The notes beneath the pieces were generated by a model, which saw only the letters and a program-made list of their open reading frames with translations, had not been told where the DNA came from and ran no database searches. Shown here one piece after another: positions 12,501-24,102 of a stretch of 64,000 bases of DNA (positions are counted from its first letter, which is position 1; each line of letters starts with the position of its first letter). The position numbers were made by a program, and so were the translations under genes. The stretch comes from Culex pipiens pallens (lineage: Eukaryota > Arthropoda > Insecta > Diptera > Culicidae): contig NC_068938.1 in the NCBI RefSeq assembly GCF_016801865.2, positions 189,172,850 through 189,236,849 of the forward strand, written 5' to 3'.

Positions 12501-14369
12501 ACGCGCTGCTGCTGTTTGCCGAAAAGATGGGCTTCGACGAAACGTTCCAATCGATTTCGCTGGGTCAAGGTCAGGGACCGATCGCGCAGAAGATCATCGA
12601 ACGAGCCCAAGCGGAAGGAACCTGGGTGTGCTTGCAAAACTGTCACTTGGCTGCTTCTTGGATGCCAACGCTGGAATATCTGTGGGAAAACATGGACCTT
12701 TTCAACACGATCTCGTCGTTCCGACTGTGGCTAACGAGCTACCCTTCGGAGCAGTTCCCAGGCAGCATTCTGCAGAACGGAATCAAGATGACCAACGAAC
12801 CACCGACGGGACTGCAGCAGAACTTGCTGCGCTCGTACAAGTCGGAACCGATGAACGACGATGCGTTCTACACGGGATGCGCCGGGAAAGATCGCGCGTT
12901 TTCGAAGCTACTGTACGGCATCTGTTTCTTCCATGCTGTGGTTCAGGAACGTCGAAAGTTTGGACCTCTTGGGTGGAACATACAGTACGGGTTTAACGAG
13001 TCCGACTTTCAAATATCCGTCCTCCAGTTGCAGCTGTTTCTCAACCAGTACGACAGCATTCCGTACAAGGCGATCTCCTATCTGACCGGGGAGTGCAACT
13101 ACGGAGGTCGCGTGACGGATGCTTGGGATCGGCGCGCGATCGTGACCATTTTGGCGGACTACGTCAACGATCGGGTTGTGAACGATCCCAACTATCGCTT
13201 CTCGAATCAGGGCGATTGCTACGGGATTCCGCTGCGCAACGAACACCGCGAGTACGTGGCGCACATCCGGAATAACGTGCCGAACTTTCCCAGTCCGGCC
13301 GTTTACGGGCTGCATCCGAACGCTGGGATTACGAGGGATTTGAACGCGTCGAAGGTTTTGCTGGAGTCGATGATGATGACCCAAGGGGGGTCGTCGGAGA
13401 CGAGCGATGCCGACAAGGAGAAGCAAATCTTGGCGGTTGTGGATGACATTTACAGTCGGTTGCCGCCGGATTTCGACGTGGAGGTGGTCAAGGCAAAGTA
13501 CCCGGTGGACTACAACGAATCGATGAACACGGTGCTGGTGCAGGAGATGGAACGGTTCAACAATCTGCTGCAGGAGATTCGGTCGAGCTGTGTGAATCTG
13601 AAGAAGGGAATTGCGGGGCTGGTGGTGTTGACGCCCGAGCTGGAGGCGGTGTTCAACGCGATTGGGTACAAGAAGATTCCGGACCGCTGGATGAAGAAGT
13701 CCTATCCAAGCTTGAAGCCGATCGGGGCGTACATCAACGACTTTTTGGAGCGGTTGGCGTTTTTGGAGTCGTGGTACCAGCTGGGGAAGCCGAACGTGTT
13801 TTGGATCTCTGGGTTTTACTTTACGCAGGCGTTCTTGACTGCGGCGATGCAGAACTACGCGCGGAAGTATCGGATTCCGATTGATATTCTGACGTTTGAC
13901 TTTAACGTGCTGAGGATTTCGAGGTAGGTTGGGAGATTTCTTTTGATGGGCTGTTGGTTTGAAGTATTTTGAATGATTGCAGCGTCAACAATATGCCGGA
14001 AGATGGCGTCTACATTCACGGACTGTTTTTGGAGGGAGCCAAATGGAATCTGCGGGGAAGCTACCTCGAGGAGCAACTGCCGAAAATGTTGGCCGATGTA
14101 ATGCCCATCATTCATTTAAGTGTAAGTTTGGAAGATTTTACGATCTACCAAGTGTGTAACGAAATGTTTTACAGCCCGTCAAAACGGCCGACCTGGACGA
14201 AGGGACGCGCTACAAGTGTCCGGTGTACAAAACGGCCGAACGCAAGGGAACCCTCTCGACGACGGGACATTCCACCAACTACGTCATACCGATTCTGCTC
14301 GGGACTCGGCTCAACAGTGCGCACTGGGTGAAGCGAAGCGTGGCGCTGCTGTGCCAAACGTCGGAGTGA
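533..14369 (+). CDS. Axonemal inner-arm dynein heavy chain (DNAH3/7/12 class), 5'-truncated by the window edge
   Basis: This is a microtubule motor of cilia and sperm flagella. Exons deduced from splice sites and frame: 533-1954, 3769-4178, 4230-4410, 4462-6153, 6213-7730, 7786-8019, 8081-13923, 13983-14121, 14175-14369, giving about 3,877 residues. Family members run to about 4,000, so roughly 150 N-terminal residues are missing upstream. Numbering from the first visible residue: tail and linker to about 1190; AAA1 P-loop GPAGTGKTET near 1195, followed by Walker B ACFDEFNRI; AAA2 GHPFSGKS near 1476; AAA3 GPTGTGKT near 1828 with LFLDDMNMP; AAA4 GMGGSGRQS near 2194, with Arg where Walker A usually has Lys, as is common in axonemal dyneins. 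The stalk coiled coil and microtubule-binding tip are encoded at about 9.95-10.8 kb. The C-terminus has YKTAERKGTLSTTGHSTNYV and ends at TGA 14367-14369. All introns but one are short; the exception (1955-3768) holds a repeat. The exact DNAH orthologue was not resolved. Confidence 0.95.
1975..3726. repeat. Long foldback (inverted-repeat) element filling a dynein intron
   Basis: The sequence from about 1975 to 2270 reappears in reverse complement at about 3440-3726, and the match resumes from 2660-2910 against about 3190-3440. Landmarks shared by both arms are the CTCAAACTTTGTGGGGGCC stretch, the TGTGTCATTGG stretch, CCATACAATT followed by GGCAGCTG, and TTTTCTGAYCAATTTGGTGTC. No transposase frame is present, so it is a non-autonomous element. 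A diverged single-arm relative lies near 22.4 kb. The outer ends are approximate because no target duplication was recognised. Confidence 0.8.
2272..2657. mobile_element. 386-bp TA-flanked MITE nested in one arm of the foldback element
   Basis: The terminal inverted repeats begin CCGTAAACTGGGGTGA on the left and end TCACCCCAGTTTACGG on the right. TA dinucleotides at 2270-2271 and 2658-2659 form the target duplication, as in Tc1/mariner-type MITEs. Removing the element and one TA restores continuity with the opposite foldback arm (ATAGGTACAAGG on the reverse strand near 3445-3460), which confirms the boundaries. A second internal palindrome lies at about 2423-2545. Confidence 0.85.
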
Positions 14370-14863
14370 ATGTTTTGATACTATGAATTTTGAACTGTTT
14401 TAACTATAGAGTGCAAATGCGTGACTTACTTTTGACTGAATATAGAGCACACATACATTTTGAAGTGACTTGCAAACCCGTGGATAGTTTTATTTAGCTC
14501 AAATTTCTAATGACCTGCACATTACTGTGCATACTTATCTCTGCTCACGCAGCTTTTGTACGAAAATTCCGCCACTTGAAATAAAACTTTCAAAGTTTTC
14601 TGTACACCCAAATAAGGGAGGCAAGATCAGCAATGCATCAGCAAGCCATTACTGTCAAACGCTTCCCATTGGGGTGTAGCAAAGTATTTCCCAAGTACCT
14701 CGTAGTGATAACACTCTCCAGCATTGTGTGACACCTCGTTAATACCAGCATCAACTTAGGCCCGGGTAACTGATAAAGCCCATCAATACCGAGCAATACC
14801 TCCTCGACTATGCGCAGATGATTTAAATGTACGGCGAAGAGCAGCCCGTGGTCACTGCTGCGG
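14370..14863. other. Intergenic spacer with the dynein 3' end
   Basis: The only clear signal is an AATAAA polyadenylation hexamer at 14579-14584, about 210 bases past the dynein stop codon, which suits the end of that transcript. The remainder leads into the core promoter of the first carboxypeptidase gene. No open frame here looks real. Confidence 0.6.
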
Positions 14864-14900
14864 TATAAAAAGACTTATCACGGGTTGGACCCACTTCAGT
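14864..14900 (+). promoter_or_regulatory. TATA box and TCAGT initiator of the first carboxypeptidase gene
   Basis: TATAAAA lies at 14864-14870 and the arthropod initiator TCAGT at 14896-14900. The A of the initiator is about 34 bases from the first T of the TATA box, close to the usual spacing. The predicted 5' leader is about 105 bases, ending at the ATG at 15004. Confidence 0.7.
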
Positions 14901-15003
14901 CGACCGGTGGTAACCGGCCAATAACTTTCACCCGTGTTTTTGTTTTTTTCGAAATTCAGCTTTCAAGTATCCCAAGGGATAGCTTTGTGTGTGCGCGCGT
15001 GGG

Positions 15004-16554
15004 ATGTGGTCGATCAGAGGCTTGGTGGCCGTCGCTGGCTTGCTGCTGGCCGTTGGAGTTTGCGTAGGAGGTGATTTAAAGTTGGAACTCCCCGAACGAT
15101 CAATTAACGCATCCAACAAATAAAAAGCGCTAATTGGGTGACGAGTTTTTGGGGGGTTTGTTGTGAAGAAAGCTAGCTGGTGTGTGACGTAAGGTGTTTC
15201 CCTTCTTTTCGTATATAGTTCCTCGTGATGGATTCGGTCCGGGGAAGCAGGACTGGGGCTTCGTGGACGTCCGACCTGGGGCGCACATGTTCTACTGGCT
15301 GTATTACACGACGGCCGACGTTGTAGACTACACGGAACGCCCGTTGGTCATCTGGCTGCAGGGTGGTCCCGGCGCGAGTTCAATGTACGGAAACTTTGAG
15401 GAGCTCGGCCCGCTAACACTGGAGCAGGAGGAGCGAAACCACACCTGGGTCAAGCACTACAACGTGCTGTTCATCGACAACCCTGTCGGAACCGGCTTCA
15501 GCTACGTTGACGACTTTTCGCTGCTGACCAAGTCAAACGCGGAAATCGCCGACAATCTGCTGGCGTTCATGAAAGAGTTCTACAAGCGCAACCCGGAGTT
15601 CACGGACACTCCGCTGCACATCTACGCCGAAAGTTACGGCGGAAAGATGGCCCCGGAGTTCGCGTACGTACTGGCCAAGGCCATCGACCTCGGAGAGATC
15701 GACGCCAACCTGCAATCCGTCGGAATCGTAGCCCCGTGGGCCTCCCCCATCGACTCCGTCCTCTCGTGGGGTGAGTTCCTGCTGAACATGGGATTCGTAG
15801 ACACCAAGGGCTACCGCGAAATCCAGGCTGCAGCCATCAACACCGAACACATCCTCAACCAGGAACGCTTCGAAGACGCCACGTACGCGTGGGGAAACAC
15901 CCAAGGAGTTCTCATGCGGCAAACTGGACCCATCGACTGGTACAACGTGCTGTTCCTCCAGGAGTACAACCAATTCCAAGCTCGACTTGCCATGTTCGAG
16001 AAGGATTTGAAGCGTAAGTCTACCAGCTAAACCAACTAAAACCAACTTCTTCAAAAACCTCATTTCTTCAAACAGAGGCCACCGCGGACAGTGCGCGCAA
16101 GCTGGCCACCGAAGACCGCGACCAAATGCTGGTGGACCTGATGCGCAACGAGGTCGCCAAAACCCTGGAACTCCCGGCCGCGTCGGTGTACGACGCCCAG
16201 GGTGGGCGGGTGTTTAGCACGCTGGCCGGCGACTTTATGAAGCCGGCGATGGACGTGATCGAGCTGCTGCTGAACAACACCAGCGTGGACGTGGTCGTCA
16301 TCACCGGGCAGCTCGATCTGATCGTGGCCACCCCCGGTAACGTCGTTTGGGTGGAGAAGCTCAAGTGGACCGGAAGAAACGACTATCTGAACGCGCCGCG
16401 GACCGGAGTGGGCGCGAAGGGAATACTCGAGGGGTACCAGAAGAGCTACGGAAAGTTGTCTGTGTATTGGGCGCTGCGCGCTGGTCACATGGTTCCGGCC
16501 GACAATCCGGCGCTGATGGACTATATTCTGCAGAAGCACGTCGGACATCAGTGA
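15004..16554 (+). CDS. SCPEP1: Retinoid-inducible-type serine carboxypeptidase (S10 family), copy 1
   Basis: A secreted or lysosomal serine carboxypeptidase that trims residues from peptide C-termini. Exons 15004-15070, 15219-16013 and 16076-16554 give 446 residues, close to the usual SCPEP1 length of about 450. The first exon encodes a signal peptide (MWSIRG, then a Leu/Val/Ala-rich core) and is split in phase 1 just before the mature N-terminus VPRDGFGPG. Landmarks: the oxyanion-hole region WLQGGPGASS, the nucleophile Ser161 in ESYGGK, Asp368 in TGQLDL and His425 in AGHM. The start is supported by the signal peptide and by the TATA/initiator pair upstream. An AATAAA lies at 16573-16578. It is the tandem paralogue of the gene at 24.1-25.6 kb, sharing its first and last intron positions. 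The family call is firm; the physiological substrate is unknown. Confidence 0.93.
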
Positions 16555-16572
16555 AGGGGGATTGTTTTGCCC

Positions 16573-16578
16573 AATAAA
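16573..16578 (+). terminator. Polyadenylation signal of carboxypeptidase copy 1
   Basis: An AATAAA hexamer 18 bases after the stop codon, in a T-rich context downstream. It implies a very short 3' UTR. Confidence 0.6.
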
Positions 16579-16984
16579 GTTCATGTAAATTGGAGATTTT
16601 TTATTCTCGTATCTTATCGGTTTTATTTATAGGACACTCAAATGAGACAGTAGTAACTGGTCAGAGCAGATTATACATCTTGCTCGTAAATCAATTCAAT
16701 GGTAACAAATGAGTTACGTTCGATAGATAAGTGGTTGGACTGTGCATGAAGAAAAGAATCAAGTTTCATACCAGGGAGGTTATTCCTCTCAAAAATCGTG
16801 ATAAGAATTTATGAACTTTTATTTAAAAATAGTACTTTATGCAAAAAGTTGCAAAATGATGATTTTTTCAACACGAATCGTACACAGCAAAAAATCCCAT
16901 GGTAAAATCGCTTGCAAAAGCATGCACATCACCTTCGTCAAAATAAACACTTAATATAACACACTGCATGTAAAATTTTTGCAA

Positions 16985-17055
16985 ACACAAAAAAATTTGC
17001 AACCGATGGGATTCAAACCCAGCACCAATAGTAAGGACTGGCGCTTTAGCCCACT
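16985..17055 (-). repeat. tRNA-derived SINE relic
   Basis: Read on the minus strand, the sequence has a tRNA-like right half with a B-box-like GGGTTTGAATCCC preceded by an anticodon-arm-like segment. The acceptor stem does not pair and no full cloverleaf is visible, so it is not a functional tRNA gene. It is probably the head of a degenerate SINE. Confidence 0.45.
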
Positions 17056-17719
17056 CTGGTTTTTAAAAACGTGGGTTTTATAGAAAACCTAGATGTATGG
17101 GTATCAAAAAATCGGAAATTTTATGCCCTTTCCGATGCCACATAGGTTGACTTGTGAATCGTGAACCGGTTCGGATGCCGGCGGATTTTCCGACGACGTA
17201 ATTCCGGGTTGGTACGAAATTCCAACGAAAAATCTATTCTAGCGATACAAAGACCCCCAAAACGGTGTTATACCCACTCCAAAATGTTTACTTAGCAATT
17301 CTATGGTAATATATTGACATTTAGTTGAATTAAAAGTTTGCAAAATTAAGTTTAGATAAGTTTTATATAGAATTTCCAGAGTTATATAAACTTTTATACT
17401 AAGCAGTAAGTAAACTTTATATTCAATCCAAATTATTTTTTTAATCAATCAAGGATGCCTATTTGGAGTTGGGAGACTAGATTTATGGTGATTTGTCAAC
17501 AAATAACATTATTTATGTTAATTTTTCAAAAGGTGTACAAACTTTTTTTGCACCTTTTTTGATTGCTGTAATAGTATTTGTTATATAACTTTTTATGGAA
17601 ATCATCTTTTCATGAGCTTTTTATAGCAATAAGTTCGGCATGAGTTTCTGAACAAAACGTAGTACTAGGTTTCTGTCAAACTTCAAATTGTTTACATGTT
17701 TCATCACAAAATGTGCATA

Positions 17720-17886
17720 GGGAGCGTTCTTTTATTACGTAACGCAAAAAATCGGATTTTTAGACCCCCTCCCCCCCCCCTCGTAACAAAATTTCCATAC
17801 AAATTTTAAAAAATTTGTATGGAGCGTAACACGGCCTCCGACCCCCCCTCCCCCCCAACTGCGTTACGTAATAAAAGAACGCTCCC
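17720..17886. mobile_element. 167-bp palindromic MITE with GGGAGCGTTC ends
   Basis: Both ends carry the inverted repeat GGGAGCGTTCTTTTATTACG (continuing GTAACGC on the left). The interior is palindromic too, with C-runs and CCATACAAATTT facing its complement. ATA occurs immediately outside each end (17717-17719 and 17887-17889), a likely 3-bp target duplication. A truncated relative sits in a DEK intron at 53.28 kb. Confidence 0.8.
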
Positions 17887-18207
17887 ATAGTGCCCAAGGG
17901 GTGTAAATACTTTTTTTACATACTGTACATTTATCCAACGAGACCATGCCAAGTAGAATAAATACAACGGGTGCCAAAAAAATCAAGTTTTGCAGGAGGC
18001 AAATGGAAGACCGGCTTTAATGTCAAAATTAGTAAATATTATGATTAGATTACAAGACGAATAAATATAAAAAAAATATTAAAGCTCAACACACCCAAAG
18101 GAAAAATATATATCAAAATCTGCAACAGTGGATTTGCTGCAAAAAATGTTAGATTTTATGACAGTTTTTGCAGCAAACTCATAGCTCGTTTTTGCCCGCA
18201 ACATGTC

Positions 18208-18285
18208 ATGTCAGCAATCTGCAGTTCTCACCAACATGTCAGCAATCTGCAGTTCTCATGTCAGCAATCTGCAGTTCTCACCAAC
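18208..18285. repeat. Short tandem repeat, 22/28-bp unit, three copies
   Basis: The unit ATGTCAGCAATCTGCAGTTC (plus TC, and ACCAAC in two of three copies) occurs at 18208, 18236 and 18258. The middle copy lacks the 6-base ACCAAC extension. Confidence 0.8.
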
Positions 18286-21276
18286 ACATATACCCGGGAA
18301 AACATCGGGATTTTTTTTACAAAACCGGGATTTTTTTAATTCTCAAGAAAAATGTTAAGATACTGAATAATCGAAATTGATTCATAAGGCCAAATCTAAA
18401 CACTCAAAATCTTTAAATGCTTAAACAAATAAAGGCGGATTTTGTATTTTGCTCAGAATTGGAAACAGATTGAAAAACAATAACAATAATAATTTTATTC
18501 TCTGGGTTTTTTTAAATAATTTTTCGATTATAGTTATAGTTTTTAATTTATAGATGTATAGTTTAGCAATTCAAAAGTACAACTATTAGAGAATTAAAAA
18601 AAATTATTAAAAATTTAAGAATTTAAAAATTTAAAGATTTAAAAATTTTGCGAACTAAAATATTTAAAAAATTATGGCATTTAAAATTTTTTAAATTAAA
18701 GAAATCAGAAATTTAGAAATTCAAACATACTAAATTTGCAAATTTTCTTAATTTTTGAAAAAAAAAATTAACTCAAAAAAATTTTGAAGTTCAGAAATTT
18801 AAATATTCAGGAATCTAACAATTCGAAATCAAAAAAAAATTACAGATTCCAAAAAATACTAGTTTTGAAGTTAAAAACATTTAATAATGGGAAACTGGAA
18901 AAAAGAAAAAAATTAAATTTAATATTTATGAAACTTATGTATTCAAAAATACAAATATTTATGGATTGAAATATGTTTTCCAGAAATTTTCATTAATCAA
19001 AAACAATAAATGTTAAAAAAAAGTCAAAGTAGTTATGTCACAGACATAACCGGAATGGCGTAGACTACGTAAAGTTTTGAGATGTGGACATAGAGTTTTC
19101 CATATCTTAATTTTGAAGAATTAGCTAGATACTTGAAATACATTAACGGAATAAGATCGTAAATGGGAGATGGACCCCCCGACAAGACAGAACTTACACA
19201 CTCCAGTCAACTCAATCGGACCGCAACTGCCATGTAACCATACTTTGAATGTGTTGGTAAATCTTTGACTAGAAAGCCTTATTTAAACAATGGAAACATC
19301 GAATGGAGGAGTGAAGAACGAAAAACGATTTTTTCGTGAACCGAATGAAACTTTGGTAGCATAATGTGGGGGAGAGAGGGGTTGGGGGGGGGGGGGAGCA
19401 GCCTCAAAAAGCTGTGCAATCCGTCACCCCCGAAGACCAACATTAGTTCCTGAAAGGCATTTCCCCGACTCATCACGGGTGGGACGAGGGACGGGGAGTG
19501 AGGCAACTCCGAAGAGTTGGGAAATCCTCACCCCCTACCACGAAAGATCCAAACGGTCCGGCCAACGAGAGGCTGACGGTGACGACGAGAAGGCGATGCG
19601 CGCTTCTTTTGCAGTTCTGGTCCCTCTCTCTCCTGCTGCTGCTGCTCTGGGCTGAGCTTTCCTGCTGCTGCTGCTGCCCGTCCGACGTCTGAGACGTGAA
19701 TGATGGTCTGAAATCTGGCGCAGTTTCTTATATATGTTTTCGGCCCGCTACTTCCCCTCCTTTTTCGCGACCGGTACCGGTCGCGCTGCTTATGTGATTT
19801 TCCCCTCAAAATAGGTACTTGACCTTCCCGTCCGTGAGTGGGAAGCGCTTTTTTTGCTTGCAAAATCTCTGCATTTTGAAAACATTTTAAAACATTGAGT
19901 TGTTTTTTTTTTTGTTTTTTTTTGGGAGGGTGATCCAGCCGCACATCGTTGATGTCGAAACCTCTAAACTGGGCCCTCGTCCTGTCACGTCCGTCAGTAG
20001 TCTTGTCGTACATTACAACTAGAATCAGATCGGCCAATGAATTAGTACACTTCGACCAAATAAACACTGACGCTGTATGGATCTGACTCTAGAATAAATG
20101 CACAGCTGTGTTTTATTCATAAGTCCAAAATGTTCAATTATTCATTTAAGTCCAAATATTCATTTGCGGATAACTACCTAACTTGAATTGAATACAAGAT
20201 TTAAAGCAAGCTATCCGAAAGCTACTCTTATCTCAAATCCCCGACATGTTAATTAATAGCCAAAAAAAACGTTTCTTTTAAAACCTGTCTGGCTTCTTTA
20301 AAAAAATAAATAAAATAAAATAAATGAATAACAGTTCATATTTTACAAGACGTGAATTGAAAAAGAGACGACCATTTGATCGTCAGAATTCCAGTAGATC
20401 CTCGATTCGCAACAATGGTCGATACAATCATAATCCGACAACCGTTAGTTCAACAGATCAACGAATTTAGTCCGATATCATTTCACTATTGATTGATCGA
20501 GGCTCTATGGAAATTTTGACAAATCAGAATGGTTTTTATGCTACTTGAATGAAAATCACCGATTCTGATAGAATTACTAAATTCACTGTTACTAATTTTG
20601 TCCCTAAATAACTAAAGGCAAAGTATAAAAAGTTGATATTTATAGTTAAAATCCTAAATTCTACAAACACTATTTTTTTAAACCCGCATCCTAACCTGAC
20701 ACCCACATTAAGATAGGGAAAAATCACATATGTAGCGGTTCATTGTACAAATGTGATATTTCCACTATCGGAGAACCTCCTTGTCTCGATGACAGCTTAC
20801 CGGCCATCGATTAAGCCCTGAGACTGCGCCAAAGTGGGTTCTCGCAGCATGAAGTGGTGTCCATGTGTAAAAATGGAAGCTTCAGCAATATACTGAACAC
20901 TTCGATTTTAATTCCACATCGAATCAAATCATACTCTTTGCCAAACAAGCATCAAACCTATGACACTCATTATGACAAAGCCCAGGGCAATATAATATTA
21001 AATATATTTATAATAATATTTTCACTTTATGATTATTTATTGACACTTTATTTATTTGCTTTCACTATCACTTTCACTATTTCTTCGGGTCGTCTAATTT
21101 TCGTCGTGCTCCCGTACTTGAAGAATTCCGCATAACTTATCATTGCTGGTTAGAAGTTTCATGTCGAACATGTTACAAACTAACACAACAGTGACACAGA
21201 AACAGAACTTCACAAGCTCGGACATTTTTACACGACCTCCCAGTGAATTAATACCGAGCTTTAACTATTTTCATAC

Positions 21277-21442
21277 TACAGTGGACTCTCTGACTGTCGA
21301 TCTTCTCGATATCAATATTGCTCCAGCTGTCAATAAAATTCGCAGTCCCTTCGAGAAGATTGCTTTGATTTTTCTTTCTATAATTTGATAACTCCCTCTC
21401 TCGACGGTCCCTTCAATATTGACAACGAGAGAGTCCACTGTA
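21277..21442. mobile_element. TA-flanked MITE with CAGTGGACTCTCT ends
   Basis: The left end reads TACAGTGGACTCTCT and the right end is its inverse, AGAGAGTCCACTGTA, with the TA target duplication included in the coordinates. Internal inverted homology is weaker (GTCCCTTC, ATCAATATTG). No coding capacity. Confidence 0.8.
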
Positions 21443-22254
21443 CTATTACCTAAAATGTCCAAAGCAGCTCAGTAAAACTCACTGGGAGCGTTCCACAATT
21501 TAGCCCCATCCGGGGGGAGCTTATCCCTTTGTACCCTCGTGTTTGTTTCCTTTGATCAGTAGTCTAGGTAGTCCAACAATGTTCAGCACAAGTTTGAATC
21601 GAAAGCAATTGCTTCAACAGCTGAACGGATCAAACTATTGCTTCCCTTGCTGAACTAACTATGCTATAGTTACTAAGGAAACAAAAGGATAAAACATCAT
21701 GATTTGATGTTCTAACAGGTACGTTCAACTAGCCAGCTGCGAGACCCATCAGCCCGGCCGGGAACCAGTCCATATCTGTCGAGTACAGCATACGGTGTGG
21801 TTCACAAAATATCAAATACAGCAAACACAACACTAAGGCTATACATATGGACTGGCGGGATGGAAGCACGTGGACACCTCCCCCCCATTTTAAAACATTG
21901 AGTTGTTACAATAGTAAAACTATTTTGCCAACATTGAAAATTTAATAGCAAATTGCTGAATAATTTTCGAATCGAATGGAACCAAAATCGTGCCGAATCG
22001 ATTTGAGGGAAGGAAGATATAAGCGATTGACGGATGACGCAATATTCCAGGGCCTTCGGCCCGGGTTTTTTGGAATGGCACCCCAGTACCTTCGACAAAG
22101 ACGTAAGTCTACGTCAATAGAAATTTTAAACTTTAGGAATCAAGAAACTCAACAATACAAATATCAAAAAATTCTTTATAAAAAACATATTCAGAATTAA
22201 AAAAACTATTTAAATTTTGAAACAGTTACCTATCACACACGAACAATTCTCAAC

Positions 22255-22680
22255 GAAATCGACCGATTTGGTGCATTTTTATTATTTGTGTTTTTTAACT
22301 TGGTTTCCTATGACCAAATAAGTTTAGCAGTTTGCCTGCATTTGTTTGCAGAAATGTAAACCTGCATACATTTTGCTTTGTTTGCGAGTTTGGAAAACTG
22401 TTAAACACGTTCGTTTGTCACAGTCTAATATGTCCTTCATTGGTCCATACAATTTTGGCAGCTGTCCATACAAAAAATGTACGGTACATTCGAAAATCTG
22501 TATCTATTGAAGATTTTTTCTGATCGATTTGGTGTCTTCGGCAAAGTTGTTGGTATTAATGAGGACAAATCAGAAAACATAGGTATTCAATTTCATAAAA
22601 TAAGTTTTTTTTGACGCCGAGTTATGAGCGTTTTTTTCTGAGGGGAGAAAATATAATATACAATATTACGCCCTTTTGAA
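22255..22680. repeat. Diverged single-arm relative of the dynein-intron foldback family
   Basis: It contains TTGGTCCATACAATTTTGGC followed by AGCTGTCCATACAAAAA, then GATCGATTTGGTGTCTTCGG and CAAAGTTGTTGGTATT in the same order as the arms at 2.1 kb and 3.5 kb. The flanks and the inverted partner are not recognisable. Confidence 0.6.
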
Positions 22681-23115
22681 ATTTCAGTCTTGCTCCCAAC
22701 ATTTTGAAAATATTTTTTTCGAAGATACCCGAAAATTTCGCAAATGTATTTGTTTCGGAGATAATTCATTAGAAAACGGCTATTATGATGTTAAAATTCA
22801 AAATCTCGCAAAAAATGCGAAGATCTATGAAATTACTCATAGAGAATGCAATCGGGTAATAAATTCATCAAAAAAGTTTTTTTATTTTTATAAATTGAAC
22901 CAACAATAGTAAAATTCAAAGTGATTTATCCGTGAGGACTTCGAATAATTCAGTATGGATTGCAGTAGTAGGGAAAATCAACCGCATTCAACCGTTTGGA
23001 CTGCAACCGTCTCCGCAAAGCACGTGCTAGCAAACCAACACGATCGATAAATATTCTTGTAACATTTGAAACCGTTGACATTTTGTGACGATTTAAGTTA
23101 TAAAGCACAGCTACG

Positions 23116-23264
23116 TAAGGGGTTACATGCGACATTATATTTGTCTATTTTTAATGTTGGTATTGTTATTTGTACCATACGACATTCTGAACAAATGAAT
23201 TTAGAATGTTTGTTATATCTAGATTAAATTTTCATGTACAAACAATATAATACATAACCCCTTA
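23116..23264. mobile_element. TA-flanked MITE with AAGGGGTTA ends
   Basis: The left end TAAGGGGTTACAT faces ATAACCCCTTA on the right, with TA outermost on each side. It is about 149 bp and non-coding. The inverted repeats are only about 10-12 bases, so this call is less certain than the longer ones. Confidence 0.6.
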
Positions 23265-23320
23265 GAAATCCTGACCGGGTTTGACTCGGTTGAAACGATC
23301 CACAGGAAAGTAATTGATGG

Positions 23321-23969
23321 TACAGTCATCCCACATATTCGGAACACCCACAAATTCGGAACACTTTTGTGATAATTTGCCAATAACATGCCAAATGCAG
23401 CTTTTCTGTCGATCCTACTATTTTTAGGACCTTGATTTGGACATTCTCTTGCTGTTTCACTAGTAAAAGTAGTACTATTTGAACAAAAAACCTCATTTCA
23501 AGACTATTTTATCCAGAGCAGCAAAACAATGCCTCCAAATTGCCTGTTCCATAATTGTGGGATGTTATTGTGCCTCCCACAATTGTGGAACACCTGAATT
23601 TAACTGATATTTTCACAAAAAAAAGTTATCAGACCATTCATAAAACATAACTAAGCTTGCATTTTGTTGGTTTCAGTGCGTGAAGTCATTATTTTGTAAA
23701 AATGATGTACTCATTGAGAGAACCAAAGTTTGTTTACATCCGTAAGAAAAAAGTGTTCCGAATTTGTGGATTTCAAGGGTCAAAGTTTTTCTTCAAAAAC
23801 TTGATATAAAAGTTAAAATTTACAGTTGTTTGATACAGCATTCGAAAGATCGCAAGAAAAGCTTCCAAATGAAGGTAAAAGCGAATCATTAAGTTCAATT
23901 ATCGATTTTCTATGATTTTTTGAACATTGGCCGATCTGTAAACTGTTCCGAATATGAGGGATGACTGTA
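23321..23969. mobile_element. 649-bp TA-flanked element immediately upstream of carboxypeptidase copy 2
   Basis: The ends are TACAGTCATCCC followed by a few bases and TTCGGAACA, mirrored by TGTTCCGAATATGAGGGATG ending ACTGTA. Subterminal motifs ATTCGGAACAC and GTGTTCCGAAT repeat inside in inverted orientation. There is no transposase frame. The right end is 43 bases from the TATA box of the next gene. Confidence 0.8.
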
Positions 23970-24011
23970 ATTCGAGTAGGAATAAGTAGATATCATTGAA
24001 GTCAATTTCAG

Positions 24012-24048
24012 TATAAAAGGTACATCTTTACCGCTTTGTGCACTCAGT
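24012..24048 (+). promoter_or_regulatory. TATA box and TCAGT initiator of the second carboxypeptidase gene
   Basis: TATAAAA at 24012-24018 and TCAGT at 24044-24048, with a TATA-to-initiator spacing nearly identical to that of the paralogue at 14.9 kb. The predicted 5' leader is about 57 bases before the ATG at 24103. Confidence 0.7.
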
Positions 24049-24102
24049 AGACGCTTAGAAGTTTGATAAAGAAACCTTTTTTGTTATTTTTGGGGATTAG
24101 AA

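Larger units (their letters stand above)
16579..24011. other. Transposon-rich intergenic region between the two carboxypeptidase genes
   Basis: I see no host gene in these 7.4 kb. The stretch 18.3-19.03 kb is extremely AT-rich and simple in composition. About 19.36-19.76 kb is a GC-richer island with G and CTG runs. Several short palindromic elements, listed separately, make up much of the rest. The longest open frame (179 codons, minus, 19528-20067) is low-complexity, with Lys, Gln and Ala runs and no domain, and is not called as a gene. Confidence 0.6.

Noticed and set aside
19528..20067. Minus-strand 179-codon ORF with CAG-encoded Gln/Ala runs, preceded by a TATATAAG on the minus strand
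   Set aside because: Low complexity and no domain. The TATA box lies inside the frame and only about 25 bases from a poor initiator, and no downstream exons were found. It could be a 5' UTR or a repeat, but the evidence is too thin.
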